Assembly: GCF_020520425.1 (NCBI RefSeq)
Contig: NC_079491.1
Coordinates: 1,240,001-1,304,000, forward strand
Origin: Spinacia oleracea
Lineage: Eukaryota; Streptophyta; Magnoliopsida; Caryophyllales; Amaranthaceae
Length of the DNA: 64,000 bases
Reading direction: 5' to 3'
In this document: positions 12,815-24,946 of the stretch, piece by piece
Position numbering within the stretch: position 1 is the first letter of the stretch
Layout of the letters: every line of letters begins with the position of its first letter
Program-made: the position numbers and the translations under genes
Notes under the pieces: model-generated
Told to the model about the DNA's origin: nothing
Seen by the model: the letters and a program-made list of their open reading frames with translations, nothing else
Databases searched by the model: none

Positions 12815-12895
12815 GAGCTCAAAAGGTCAATGGATAGAGCTCTCACCTCCTAAGTCCCAATCACGAGGTTGAAAGTTTGGAGAGAACAAAGTCTA
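12815..12895 (+). repeat. Degenerate SINE-like tRNA-derived sequence
   Basis: GGTCAATGGATAGAGCTC resembles a Pol III A box with a D arm, and GAGGTTGAAAGTTTGG sits where a B box would be but lacks the TTCGA core. It is probably a decayed SINE head; no poly(A) tail or target duplication was found. Confidence 0.35.
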
Positions 12896-13232
12896 CAGAA
12901 TAGACGTACAATGCAATTCAATAAATAGTCTCTAGAAATCAATCCAAAATGAATAGTTGTATAATATAGCCTCAATGTTTTTAAATATGAACTTTGTAAA
13001 CATTTTTTTCTTGCTTAATATTTGCTATTAGTTGTAATAATACAACTTTTATTTTCTTCTCAATTGGTGGTGTAGCATTACATATTTACATGCAATGAAG
13101 CAACTTGCACCACGTTTTTCAATTAAATAAAAGAGATTTCAATTAATCGTATCAAATTTGGTCAATTGAGGATCTTATTAATCATTAACTCATATCTTTG
13201 CATAAAAATAGGCTACTAATTCTTCTTCATTG

Positions 13233-13236
<4 letters not shown>

Positions 13237-13264
<28 letters not shown>

Positions 13265-13385
13265 GGTGTACCATCCGGTTCACCCTTAGGGCTAATCCGG
13301 ATTCGGGGCGAGTTCTGAGTGGATAGGTTCCATTCCCCTCCCAATTGTTGTTGCGGGGGATCGAACACAGGTCCTCCCTACCAAG
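13237..13385 (-). mobile_element. 5'-truncated SINE, minus strand
   Basis: A T run of about 28 bases from 13237 is the poly(A) tail on the minus strand. The body contains a B box (TGTTCGATCCCC on the minus strand) and matches the body of the SINE at 45880. It is flanked by a perfect 14-bp target duplication TTCTTCATTGGTAT at 13223-13236 and 13386-13399. The A-box part is missing, so it is 5'-truncated. Confidence 0.85.
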
Positions 13386-14155
13386 TTCTTCATTGGTATA
13401 TGGAATTATGGAGTCGTGGAATTGTTCTTGGGTTGTAATATAATTCTACATTGAGCAAAAATTAATGGGGCACAACTTATAAATTAAGCGACGCGTTTAA
13501 TTATTCTTGACCATTCTTATAATTTTAGAAATAATAATGGGAATTGCCTCAATTTAATGCCAACGAAAATTCAGGTTTTACATTCTTAGAAATCAAAGTC
13601 AACATATACTATGTTGTAGTTGTACCCATTCTTGCATTAAATGGTATCCTATTCCTATTTGTTAGGAGTACATTATGCAAACTTTCTTAATGAAGAAGGA
13701 TTTTTCAGATATTTCCTACATGTTTCCACATTCTTACAACTCTTTTATTTCCATTCTTAGTTATGATCTTTCTAATTTCAATACATGTTGAGGACTATGT
13801 GTATGTATGAAAGACTAATCAAAAGAAAATATGACGTTAAGCCGTAATGAACTAACGATAAGGATCTGTTTGGTTTGGCGTAAAATTTTTGCAGTGAAAA
13901 ATGATTTTTTACAAAACACAATTCACAACACATATAAGACTGGTATGGTTTCATTTTAAAACCAATTGATAATAGGTGGAGACGTGGAGTAGTTTATCAA
14001 TCTTACTTCGTATACTGGTATACTGATGATAATGATCAGTATATGTTAGATTGTTAGTCACCCGTCCTTTTTCCGATAATGAGTCACAAGTCTCCCAACT
14101 CACCTATGAGTTATTAACTTATGTGCGTAGTTATGTTAACAGGGATCCTACTATA

Positions 14156-14310
14156 TGTACACTAGGCGTACAAGATATCTTGTACACCATATTTTTCTAT
14201 TGGTTGAAATGACATATTTATTGTCTTTCATTCTCATTTTTTAGTGGGTTTGATGATGGGTTAATAATTTAATCGCGGTGTACAAGAGAATCTTGTACAC
14301 CTAGTGTACA
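14156..14310. mobile_element. Inverted-repeat MITE, about 155 bp
   Basis: The arms TGTACACTAGGCGTACAAG and CTTGTACACCTAGTGTACA are near-perfect inverted repeats, and each arm contains a further GTACAAGAT/ATCTTGTAC palindrome. The superfamily is not assigned because no clear target duplication is visible. Confidence 0.7.
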
Positions 14311-14404
14311 AGTAGCCTTTTCATGTTAACATCGTTCCAACTTAATTATTACTCGATAGGCTAGGGAGAATTACAAATATAAAGTTCTTGGAAAATGTTT
14401 GGTT

Positions 14405-14555
14405 GACCCTAAGGGTTGGCAACCCCTAAGATACCTATAACATAAAATAATATATAAGCATAATTAATTGGAGAGAGAAAGTGTTGTAAGTAAAAGTTTC
14501 AATACATTTGTAACCAATCAAAATTCAATATTGAAAGGGTTACCACCCTTAGGGT
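14405..14555. mobile_element. Inverted-repeat MITE with CCCTAAGGGTTGG ends
   Basis: The left end GACCCTAAGGGTTGGCAACC pairs with the right end GGTTACCACCCTTAGGGTC. The element is about 150 bp, and its target duplication is unclear. Confidence 0.65.
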
Positions 14556-14606
14556 CACTCTATCATTGTCCAAAGTTCTTCACTGTTTTGAATTGACTAA
14601 TTAGTA

Positions 14607-14856
14607 CTCCGTTTCTGAAAGTTCTTTACGCTTTGGAAAATGTGCCCAACGTATAAAAACTTTGACCGTAAATTCTCACTATTATATACATCAAAATGTT
14701 ACATGTAAGATTTTGTCAGATTGGTCTTGGTATGTATTTTCACAATATCAAATTTTTATAATTTTTTCACATACGAAATTGGATATATTAGTAGTTAAAT
14801 ATTGCATTGGAGTTTGTGTAAATAGTAACTGTAAAGATCTTTTGAAACGGAGGAAG
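14607..14856. mobile_element. Stowaway-type MITE, same family as 60416
   Basis: It is flanked by TA; its ends are CTCCGTTTCTGAAAG and TTTTGAAACGGAGGAAG. Inner text (AAAAACTTTGACCGTAAATT) is shared in inverse orientation with the 60416 copy and the outer 56340 copy. Confidence 0.8.
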
Positions 14857-15349
14857 TAGTTAATACAGTCTTTAAGGTAATTGCATTCATGAATTCGGGA
14901 CTAATGATATGTTTAACTTTTTAACACGTCAAAATCCTATCTTGACTAGAAAAATATCTGATTAGTGAGTTTAACAACATGCATGGTGCCTTGCGTAAGC
15001 AGAGTAAGCCACGTGGCATTCCCTAAGGGGTGAACTTTTGTTTGTGTGTCATCTTTCAATTCAGACACGTGGCACTTGAGGGTAATGACACAATTTTACT
15101 ATATACACTAATTTATTATGCATCAATGATAAAATAAAATAAAATTAAAAACGAGGGAAGTCGACACATGCGTGGATAGAATTGGCTCCACGACATGAAT
15201 TGGAGTTTATTTAAGAAAATTTGTGGAGCCTATATTCTTAAACTAAATTAAAATAAGAGTATGCAAATACAAAATTGAGAAGAAGGATGTTTGCCACCAA
15301 TGAGAAGTGAAAACATACATGGGTGGTTTCTTGAATCATGACCATCGAT

Positions 15350-16088
15350 CAGTGGTGGAGCCAAGGTTGTTAGGATCGGGATCCTATTTTGTATGGATGA
15401 GGGGGGTAGAATCGAATCGGTAGAATCGGATTCTAGGATCGTAAGATCCTACAAAATTGTAAAAAAAGAGTAAAAAAATGCTGCTAGATGAATAAATATA
15501 TATCTTTGGATGTTAAATACATATTTTTTCTCGCATAATAGTGATATTATAAAGAGAATATGTCTTTGTAATAGTTATATAGATTAGAGAAGAGAAATAT
15601 TTTCGTTTATGAAGTTGAGTTATCAATTTTTAGCTTAAAGAGCAAATTAGTTGCTTTAGGGATCATTTTAATAAGTATAAAAGTAGGATCGACAGATCCT
15701 GCACGATCCTATACGATCCTGGCCGATTCTGCATCAATTAATCTTAGTGAGAAGTAGGATCTTACGATCCTATTACGAACCCACTGATCCTATACAATAC
15801 TACCGGTCCTGCTACGATTCTGACCGATCCTGCTACGATCCCACCATCCCTGCGATTCTGCTTGCGATCTGGATCGTTTTGCAAAAAATGGATCGTAGGA
15901 TCCTACGATCCGGATCGCGAATCTAACAACATTGGGTGGAGCAAATATTTTTTTAATCGGGATGTCAACATGTTAATAAAACAATTAATTTAATCTGTAT
16001 TAATTTACATTTTCTAATAAATACTCCAAATAAGGTATATATGTTAGTTTTTGACCACCCCCTTTGTCTTACGGTGGCTCCGCCCCTG
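15350..16088. mobile_element. CAGTGG-ended hAT-like element interrupted by a GATC-rich insert
   Basis: It starts CAGTGGTGGAGCCAAG and ends GTGGCTCCGCCCCTG, the same terminal style as the elements at 43427, 44181 and 62946. The 8 bases on either side do not match, so the target duplication has decayed or the ends are misplaced. Most of its length is the inner insert at 15366-15930. Confidence 0.55.
15366..15930. mobile_element. GATC-rich inserted element with GTTGTTAG ends
   Basis: The ends GTTGTTAGGATC and GAATCTAACAAC are inverted repeats. Both arms are built of GGATCGTAGGATCC, CGATCCTA and CCGATCCTG words, giving dozens of GATC sites in about 560 bp around a plain AT-rich core. The outer sequences GTGGAGCCAAG and GGTGGAGCAAATA resume the host element. 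I cannot assign a superfamily. Confidence 0.55.
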
Positions 16089-19000
16089 CGAGTGTGCGAC
16101 TAGTGAGTCTACCACTGATACAGTGACCCCTAAATTATTAATATATTTAATTATATTTTGATATGTTGTTTATATATTGAAACATACTAAGATCTTGTAT
16201 GATAACGTTCATCTGTGTGGATCTTATCCACATACTAATGCCCTGTTATATTCACCTTATTACCGCTCGTTATATACTTATATTCGAAGTACTTCGTATT
16301 AGCATAATGAAATCTTATGATTGATCAAATTAAGTTAATACTTCACTAGTGTATAAATGGTGTGTAAAAGTTAAACTACATTATTATTGTAGCTTAATTA
16401 TGGAATAATCCATAGATCTTGAGTATTATTGATGAGTTCATTGGATGTAGTTCATTTAAATTAGCCGAAAGTATATAATTAGTTTGTTATGTTGGGTTAG
16501 CAATAAAATATGAATTAATTGATAAATAGGTACAAACCGAATAACGGCTATACTATTGAGTACCCGAATTTTGAAAATGTGGGACATCAGAAACTTCACA
16601 ACACGCTCTCACCGAAAATTAAAGCATCTCCAAAATAAGCTGTGATCGATTTTTAACGCGGGGAATAATTAAGCTAGTTTTTTTTATTACTTAACCTAAT
16701 ATTTTTTTTTTTTTTTGTTTATTTATGCCACCTTGGCATTTTGCCTTCTTTTTCTAAAGGTATTGCTTGTAGAGAAAGTATTTTCGGATATCTGATATGT
16801 GTTTGTAAATGCATATCATAGCAAAAGATAAAATAGGAAAAAAGACAAAAAATAAATTGAATGGTACTTCCTTCAATTACACATCCTTCATTCCTTCTAA
16901 CTTTGTCCCTTTTTTTTTATTGAGATAAGACGAAGGCGGGTTTCAGTTCATCAGGTTGATCAGGTATCTTCAACATTACATTCAATAGGCTATGTACCGA
17001 GGTAACTTGGGTAAGAAATTATTTAGGTACAATGCGTTATTGTTCATTTTATTTTCACGTATTTAAGGACTACTATGTACATTTTAAATATGTATAGATA
17101 AATATTATAGGTTAATATAATGATATAAGAGTTGATAAAAGGTTATACCAAAATTCGACTTATAACTAAAATAAGTACAAATAGGTTCAAATGAATGAAA
17201 ATCAGGTGAGTAAAGCACACCATAAGTAAAACTAACATTTGATCACCTAAGTACTCTATACTAGTATATCCCTGCTCAAATAAAGTATTGTAATCATATA
17301 ATTAATTTTGGGCTCTGCTAGCTTGTTTCGACATAAAATACTCCATAAAGAGATTTTCTCATTTCCCTTTATTTAATTTCTAAGGTAGGAAATAATTTTT
17401 TTTTCAAAAGAAGGAAAATCACATTTTCTTAACTCTGGGATCCCTCGTATTTCCTCCTCTCTTTCCATCCTTACTCTCGTTTCCACTTCCATTTTTTTGT
17501 TTCTCTATAATTTTTCTTATAATGAAACAAACAAATGAAACATACTTTAAAATTTTAATTTTCTCGAAAATAGTACGTTTTTCGCTGAAACAAACAAAGC
17601 TTTAGTTGATAAGCCCCATTCACAATTTAGTGTGACATGATTGATTTTATCCGATGAGTAATGAACCATTCTTGATCATTGAGAAAGTTAAGGTAGCTTT
17701 TTGAATCATTAATCAATATCGACCGACCAAATTGCATGATGTTACAATTCCTATTAAACTTGAAGGGATTGATCAATAATAAAGTAAGCAATTACTAGTA
17801 CAATTATAAATCAATAATTAACATTACTCGATCATCAATTTGTGCTTCATTCATTAACCAATTCAGTACGAATTACTTTTTTCTTTTAATATACAAGGAC
17901 TTTATAATTGCTTAGTCAATTATAGGAGTTAGTTGAAAAAGTTTGGCAATTAAGCATACAATTTCACTAATTAATAAAGGTTGAAGAAAATATTTCATGT
18001 AGTATTTAGTATGCTACTCCATTAGTTTTTTTTAGAGTTAGTACTTAATTACTACTCCATAACATTTATTAGAAACCAATTACTTCGTACTTATTAGAGA
18101 TAGTTTGTAAAAGATGAACTAGGTTGTGGATTCATACTTTTAGGCTTTGGTTTTGTTGTAATTCCTCCTTTCTATTTTAGTTATAACATTCATTATTCAT
18201 TTCAATTTTTGCAATAATGTAAGTGAATAGATAGTAAATTACATTCATACCCCCATTTTAAGATGTAATTAGGAGAAAAGATGGGTTATTGAATATGGAT
18301 GAGGGTAGTTTGGTAAAGCCAAGTGGATAAAGTTGCAACTAAAAGAGAACATATTAAGCATAACATGTACATTTACTACTTTGGCTAATAAATCATAATT
18401 TTACCAAAAAAAATCACATTTAATAATGTTTATCCTTATACTCCGTATATAAATTATAAATACGATCACAGTTTATAAGTTGACTTAAAAAAGTCAAATA
18501 TGTAACAGTTAATTTGGGACAAAGGCGACATGCAAAATCGCCTTTTAAGTAATCTATAAGAAGATACTTGCTTCAATCTTAGAGTGAAACATTATGATAA
18601 TTCTGTAGTTAGACTCGTTAACCTGTAATAGCTAGTTATTGATTTAGTAGGGTCCCTTCTTCTTACCTGTAAAAAAAAATAATATTTCGAAACACATAAA
18701 AGTAGAGAAAAGAAGTTCTACAAGACAAAATGAAGTCGTATTTGTTAAATTAGTTTTATACGGGATACAAATCATATACTAGTACAAGGTAGTTGGAGAA
18801 ATTTGCATAATTGCACCATAATTTATGAATCTAACATCAAAGACAAGGACAGTATACAAATATATATGTGTGTTCCATTCAACTGAAATTATAATTAGTT
18901 GATAATTAAGAATATAATAGTGTGGATTGATGAGAATATAGTGTTAGTCGACATAAAATAATGGTTGCTTAATAATTCTTATCCTCTTAAATTCTTGTTC

Positions 19001-19336
19001 TTATCATCAATCCCTTTCAATTATGGACCTCACTCTCCCACATTTTTAGACTTGAATCTTTTTACCAACAAAAATCTAAACCCAAGTTGCCAAAGTTGCT
19101 AAGGAAAAGTAAAGAAGTTGCTAAGAACAACATTAGATCATTGAGTTGTTAATTGTACGGAGTATCTTTCAAGGCCCTCAAACCCAAGTGGAGGCCAAGG
19201 AGTATATGATTGATAATTTGAGTCATCATCTTGCAATCTATTCAGGGTTCTAAACTCAACGTTGACAACTAAATACCAAGTACAAGTTGAGGGACGTGTT
19301 CGTCGTGCGACTTATTTTAGGACTTTATGACATCAT

Positions 19337-19515
19337 GGGCGGGATTACAGGGCTGGTGGGGCCATGGCCCCATCATATGTTTAAAAATTAAATATGCGTT
19401 ATAAAATACATGTTTAATATAGCTCAAGTGGTAAATTTAATTTAAAAGTTAATTAGAAGTTGTTGGAGATACAAGGTTCAAACCTTGCTTGTTCGCCACT
19501 GTCATGAGATGACAC
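19337..19515 (+). repeat. Truncated relative of the CAGTGGCGG element with tRNA-like insert
   Basis: GGGCGGGATTACAGGGCTGG and GGGGCCATGGCCCC match the left part of the 44181 element. TATAGCTCAAGTGGTAAA (A-box-like) and CAAGGTTCAAACCTTG (B-box-like, core changed) follow at the same spacing. The right CCGCCACTG end is missing. Confidence 0.5.
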
Positions 19516-19672
19516 TAGTTGTGTATCATATGATGTCCGCATTTCTGAAAGCGTTGGGCCTCTCTTTCAAGAAGAAACCTAACATATCAAGCCCACGCTA
19601 AGTAAAAAAAATGTGATTTTTCTTTCTATTTCTTGTTTTTTCATCAATTTTTTTGGGTCTGTGGGATTTTCG

Positions 19673-19806
19673 AGGTGACCAGTTGGTCTCGGGTGGTTGT
19701 GGTTGCGGTACTTGCGGGTGGTTGTGGTTGGTTTCGGAGTGGTTGCGAGGGTGGTAGTTGTGGTGTATAAGTTGGGTGGTGGTGTGGACCGTGTGGTGTA
19801 TACGTT
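19673..19806 (+). repeat. GGTGGTTGTGG simple-sequence tract
   Basis: This is a G/T-rich irregular repeat of the words GGTGGTTGTGGTTGCGG and GTGGTGTAT. The open frames on the opposite strand here encode only Thr/Pro/His-rich low complexity and are not genes. Confidence 0.6.
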
Positions 19807-20183
19807 GGTCAATATTGGTCAAGGAAGATGAGTTAAAGAGGAGTTTGGGGGTAAGGTTTATACTCTAGGGGGTGGGGAATTACGGTAGAGGAAAGTTGGG
19901 GAATGACTCAAATGGACAAAGGGAATGAGAGATGGTGATACTCTTTCCTTTTTCCTAAAAACCCTGAAACAAACGTCCCCTAATGAGTAATTAATTATGG
20001 CTAAAGCCCAACTCATGAAAATGTTGATTGGATTCTAGAAGCCCACTGGGAGTACTTGGAAGCCCATTTACTTTGAAGGTGCTTTGGCTTTGGCCTTCGG
20101 CATACTAATATTTCAACCTTTTTCGAAAACAAAGTATTCCATCAGCCCACTATTTTTTTGTAGTCTTTTATACTTCCTTAATA

Positions 20184-20445
20184 CTCCCTCCGTCCCTTAA
20201 TACTCGACTTAGTTTGACTTTATGCACTATTAACATAATTTACTTTGGTCCTATTTTATTTCTAGTATATGAAAAAAAATGTTAGTATATAATATATAGT
20301 TGACTTCATCTTAATATATATTTTCAAAATAGTAATTTTTTTAATAAGTTTTTATAATATGTAGTTAAAAGAAATTGGTGGTCAAAATTATGCATTGACA
20401 AGGGTGTCCGGTCAAAATAGATCGAGTATTAAGGGACGTAAGGAG
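20184..20445. mobile_element. Stowaway-type MITE
   Basis: The ends CTCCCTCCGTCCCTTAATAC and GTATTAAGGGACGTAAGGAG are inverted repeats flanked by TA (20182-20183 and 20446-20447). Confidence 0.85.
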
Positions 20446-20550
20446 TATTATGTTTTTTGTGGGTAAAGGGAGACACAAGTCACACAACTCACAGGGACAA
20501 CAAATGATTTATATGAGATTGAATTATTAGATATTTAGGTTTTGAGTATC

Positions 20551-20850
20551 TGTTATAACGGATGCAAAGAACGATTAAAGAACGCAGAGATTTAACGTGG
20601 TTCACTAACAATGTGTTTGCTACGTCCACAAGAAGAGGGAAGGAAAGTTTTATTGATCTTGAGGAGTACAGATTACAGAATACAACTAGGTTATGACCTA
20701 GAGAGTTTATATAGTACTTTCTAGACAGATGCGGAAAAGCCCAGAAAATAGGCCCAAAACAGCTAACCCTAGTCCAGAATAACAGATACCGTAAAAAGTT
20801 CGGGGGCATTGCAGTACGGGGCTTGACTGATTCAAGGCATTACTTTAACA
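20551..20850. mobile_element. Solo LTR, 300 bp
   Basis: It begins TGTTATAACGG and ends TACTTTAACA, flanked by the 5-bp direct repeat GTATC at 20546-20550 and 20851-20855. It contains TTTAACGTGGTTCAC, a motif common in copia-type LTRs of plants. No partner LTR or internal region is present. The frame at 20489-20809 on the minus strand is an artefact. Confidence 0.88.
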
Positions 20851-21419
20851 GTATCAACTCCTCAAAACTTTACAAGATAAACTAGTTGACATCCACTTCC
20901 ACGCCAGCTTCTAATTAATTATCCTGTTTGATTTTTCGCATAGCTTTCAAGTTTCAATGCAAACTTTAAAATCTAAATACGAAGTATTTGTTAGTATAAA
21001 TTTATATAACGAGAAGAATATGTAAATACTTTCAACATGACAAACAATTAAAAACGAATGAGTAATCTATTTTCATGGGGATGAAAAGTTGAAAACAAAG
21101 TACGTACTTCAAGTTCGAATTTAGATATTTTTATATAGGTTTCATCCAAAAAACAAAAAGATTTTTTTTATTGTGTATTGAAAAACAAAAGATATTTGCA
21201 TAGGAAGTGACGTAGTGTTGAAATATTGTGAGTTTGTGAGTGTTTCTTGCATCAATTATTCAATTGTCAAGAAAGTTCAAGCCTTCCAAGTTCCAAGGCT
21301 TTATTATGTGTGGATTATGACCAGATGATAACGAGTGTTTTTCATGCATGTATGTGTGAATATAATCACCACATACATATACTACCATAAAACCATCCTT
21401 AGATATTTCAAGTTAAGTA

Positions 21420-21643
21420 TCTATACTATATATTAAAAGGCGTTTATAAGAAAGTTTACGTGACACGTGGCACTCTGCTTATGAGTCATCGTTCGCTCCA
21501 TGTACATAAAAATGTCAAACATTAAAGCTTTTACCACTAATCTATTAGATGTTTGATGTTACAGTTGCAAAAAAAACTATACATAACTATATGTGAATTT
21601 CATTAATGTACTAACTCGGGGCATCGCCCGGGCCCAAAACTAG
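21420..21643 (+). mobile_element. Non-autonomous Helitron, 224 bp
   Basis: The 5' end TCTATACTATATATTAAAAG follows an A, and the 3' end CTAG is followed by T, as expected for Helitron insertion between A and T. Just before the 3' end lies a short GC-rich hairpin (GGGCATCGCCC). There are no inverted ends and no target duplication, consistent with the class. Confidence 0.88.
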
Positions 21644-22629
21644 TTTTACTTTAAAACTAGTTCTTGAATTAATCTGGTGTTCGGTAAAACTAAATGAAAA
21701 AAGCGCAAAAAAATAACTATTTTCTATCCCATAAATCACTTCTGTTATCATTAGGGAAAATTACCAAATACCACACTCTCTAATTTACCGTTGGACGATT
21801 CTCTATAAGAAAAGTTACTCTTATATCAACCACACTAAAAGCTACCCGAAAACAATATTCCCCTAATATATACGGAGTACTTGTATTACTTTTTACCTTT
21901 ATGTAAAACCCTAAAAGCTAATGTATTTATGTAAGTCGTTTATGTTTATAGAATAAGACCTAAATATGAACTAAGTACTATTACGTACTTAATTGGAGTA
22001 GAACTTACCTCATTTTTCTAGAATAGCAATATATAATTATTGAGAATGGCCTTCTTCTTTCCCCCAAAACTTTCTTACTCATAATTGGAAGGATATAATG
22101 CAAAAAAAAAAAAAAAAAAAAAAAAGGAAAAAAGTGAAATGATGAAAGAAATGTTTGTGTACAATATTTGTTATCCTTCATTTTATCCATCTACAATCTA
22201 CCCATTTGTCATCAATTAACATGGACAATGAGAGGCTTCTCTCACAAAATTCTCCCACTTTCACATCCATCATCAATTATTTGAAGTTGAAACCCAAACA
22301 ACCCTTTGTTTTATTATTTGATTATTGATTGCTTAGGTTGCTTGATTAATTGAATCTCTAGCTCAAGAAGCTTTTTATCAACTTTAGTTCCATGAATTAT
22401 TGCTTTTTGATTAACTAACCTTAGTTCATTGTTACACAATTGATTCCTTAATGTTAATTTATCATCCTAAGTAAGCCTTATTTATTAACGGAAAAAAGTT
22501 TAGTTGTGAAATATTAATATTAACAACTGGCAATAATAGGAGTAACTCTTCAAGCTTAATTACAAGTTGTTTTTTTTCTCTACTCTTTTTCCAGCGTATA
22601 ACAACTGATCACACGTATGTGGGTAACAA

Positions 22630-23287
22630 TAGGGATGTCAATGGGGCAGGGCGGATGCGGATGTTGGTGCCTCCATCCCCATCCCCACCAATAAATGGCA
22701 TCCCCATCCCCGCCCCATCACCCATGGCGGGTACAAAATTCATCCCCATCCCCGCTTCACCGGGTACAACCTAAAATCCATCCCCGCCCCACCACCCGCC
22801 TGGGTATCCATCCTCACCCCGTACCCACCTAGTTTTTTTATTTAGTCAACCCCTAACAACGCATATAATGAAAAAGAACATCAAAAAAATACCTGATAAT
22901 TGAATATAACACATATAATGGAAAATAAGTACCCCCGCACAAACAATTTTTTTTTAAAAAATATCTTCTAATACATCATAATTGTCTTTAATTAAGCTTG
23001 AAGTAATCGATCTCAATCCACGCAAGTCACCTCAGTTAGTTTACTAACCGAGGTGAAAGGACAATACCCGGGTCGGGTTGGCGGGTATGAAATGGGGAGG
23101 GTGGGGCGGGGATTAGGCGGGGTGGGGCGGGTCCAACATAAAATCCACACCCGCCCCATCACCCAACGGCGGATACGATTTTTGTACCCATCCCCGCCCC
23201 ATCACCCACCAAACCTCCCCCATCCCCGCCTAATTGGGGCGAATGCGGGGCGGGTCTCCCATAAAACCCGCCCCACTGACATCTCTA
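22630..23287. mobile_element. hAT-like non-autonomous element, CCCC/GGGG-rich
   Basis: It starts TAGGGATGTCAATGGGG and ends CCCCACTGACATCTCTA, a 17-bp near-perfect inverted repeat. The flanks GGTAACAA and GATAACAT match at 6 of 8 bases, consistent with an aged 8-bp duplication. The sub-terminal parts are arrays of CCATCCCC and GGGGCGGG words. The open frame at 23053-23292 lies inside these arrays and is not a gene. Confidence 0.75.
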
Positions 23288-23487
23288 GATAACATTGAGT
23301 TTCAACATTGATACAATCCTCATGTCCAATCAAGTATTCAATAATTATGTTAGATATTTCAATTCTTAGATATATATAGGAAGTTGATTTTACTCTTAAA
23401 CCCTTGGCTTGTAAACAAACAACACCTCATCAAATTGAGAAATCCAAACAACTTAACACAACCTAGAGTACCTTTATCTCCTCCCTC

Positions 23488-23495
23488 TATAAATA
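23488..23495 (+). promoter_or_regulatory. TATA box of the universal stress protein gene
   Basis: TATAAATA lies 122-129 bases before the ATG in a CT-rich context, a typical plant core promoter position. Confidence 0.65.
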
Positions 23496-23616
23496 GAGTC
23501 AAAAAATCTCTTTTTCTCCTCACTTACTTAAAAAAGCAATTGTATATCTCAAAAAAAAAACCATAAAATAATTATTAAAAAAAATAAAGAAAAAATATAA
23601 TTTTATATTTTAAAAA

Positions 23617-24946
23617 ATGGAAGTGGAAAATATAGGAGAAATGAAGAAAATAGTGGTAGCAGTAGATGAGAGTGAAGAGAGCATGTATGCTTTATCATGG
23701 TGTCTAAACAATGTTGTTTCAGTTTCACATCAAAATTCAGTTTCTCCAACTCTTGTTCTTCTCTATGTCAAGCCCTCTCCTCCTGCTAATTACTCTGCTT
23801 TTGATGTTGCTGGTAATTAACCTATCTTTTCTCTATTTTTACGTGTATCGTAATTATTTAATACTCGTAAATTTGAACTTTTTACGTTTTATTTCTTATA
23901 TTACCTCGATTAATACTCGTAAATTTGTACTTTCTACATTATAATTTCTTACGTTACCTTAATTAAGTCTGGGACAGAGGTAGTAATTAATATAGAACGA
24001 GTATGCTCTCTAGAGGCGTGCAAGTACTGTCGTAATTTAATTTAATTTAAATTAAATTAAATTTAAATTTAAATTAAATTTAAATTTAATCTTCAAAAAT
24101 TAACTTAGTTGAAACACTTTTAATTTAAAATTTTAAAAATTTGTACTCCACTATATGTTAGTTCGGACCTAATGATCTAGTGGATGACTACAAGAGTATT
24201 CATATTTAGAACTAGTAATTGAAATGGTAAAAAAGTTTTTTTTTAAAAAAAGGGTTAAATTTCAATCAAGTATGCGATTTTTTAAATAAATACTTAATTT
24301 TGATTTAATTATCTTTTGTAAATGTCGTATGAGTTGAGTAATACTTAAATTAATAGATTTGATTTGCAGGGTACTTGTTTGGAAATGATGTAGTAGCAGA
24401 TTTGGAAGATTACTCTAGGAAGCTTGTTGATTCAGTCATGTCTAAAGCCCAAGAAGTTTGTATGAAGTCCAACATCGATGTACAATTTCTCTGCATAATC
24501 ACTTAATTAATTAATCTTCCTTATTTTTCTTGATTATTGATTAAATTAGTCATATTTGATTGACAATTTTACAATTTAATTAATGTTGTTTTCCTCTATT
24601 TTTATTAATAATCAGATTAAGGTAGAAAAGAAAGTTGGAAGTGGAGATGCCAAAAATGTGATTTGTGGGACAGTTGAAAAATTAGGGGCTGACATGCTAG
24701 TTATGGGAAGCCATGGTTATGGATTTTTAAAGAGGTACTTTAATTTGTAATAATAATAATGATTTAATGATGAAATACTTTAATTTGTAAATTATGATAC
24801 TCTTTTAATTTAATTTTTAAAGTATATTTATAGTATTATGAAAATTTTGTGATTGCAGGACTCTTCTGGGAAGCGTAAGTTATGACTGTGCGAAACGAGT
24901 AAAGTGTCCCATGGTAGTTGTGAAGCATCCAAGGAACGTTTTATGA
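23617..24946 (+). CDS. Universal stress protein (UspA domain)
   Basis: Four exons, 23617-23812, 24370-24479, 24616-24734 and 24859-24946, sum to 513 nt: 170 residues plus TGA. The start is the first ATG after the TATA box. The protein opens with KKIVVAVDESEESMYALSW, the usual first strand and helix of UspA folds with the ATP-contacting Asp. It ends with the ATP-binding loop GSHGYGFLKRTLLGS (G-x2-G-x9-G-S), then SYDCAKRVKCPMVVVKHP. Length is normal for a small plant USP (about 160-180). These are soluble ATP-binding proteins linked to hypoxia, drought and pathogen responses, but the exact role of this member cannot be read from sequence. Intron 1 holds a palindromic AATTTAAATTT tract (24020-24090). 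Neighbours are SAR1 downstream and a gene desert upstream, with no functional link apparent. Confidence 0.93.

Larger units (their letters stand above)
11691..23487. other. Gene desert between RING-CH and USP genes
   Basis: This long stretch shows no host gene; apart from low-complexity frames, every open frame is short and unlike any protein I know. Bounded elements are listed separately. The parts 11.8-12.4, 12.9-13.2, 13.4-14.1, 14.9-15.3, 16.1-19.3 and 20.9-21.4 kb are AT-rich DNA in which I see nothing definable. Confidence 0.65.

Noticed and set aside
19579-19822. Two overlapping minus-strand frames rich in Thr and Pro
   Set aside because: They are the reverse reading of a GGTGGTTGTGG simple-sequence tract, with no start context or homology.
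20489-20809. 106-codon minus-strand frame
   Set aside because: It lies almost wholly in the second solo LTR, with no similarity to retroelement proteins.
24010-24095. AATTTAAATTT tract in USP intron 1 as an origin or matrix attachment site
   Set aside because: Low-complexity A/T alone is not evidence for either function.
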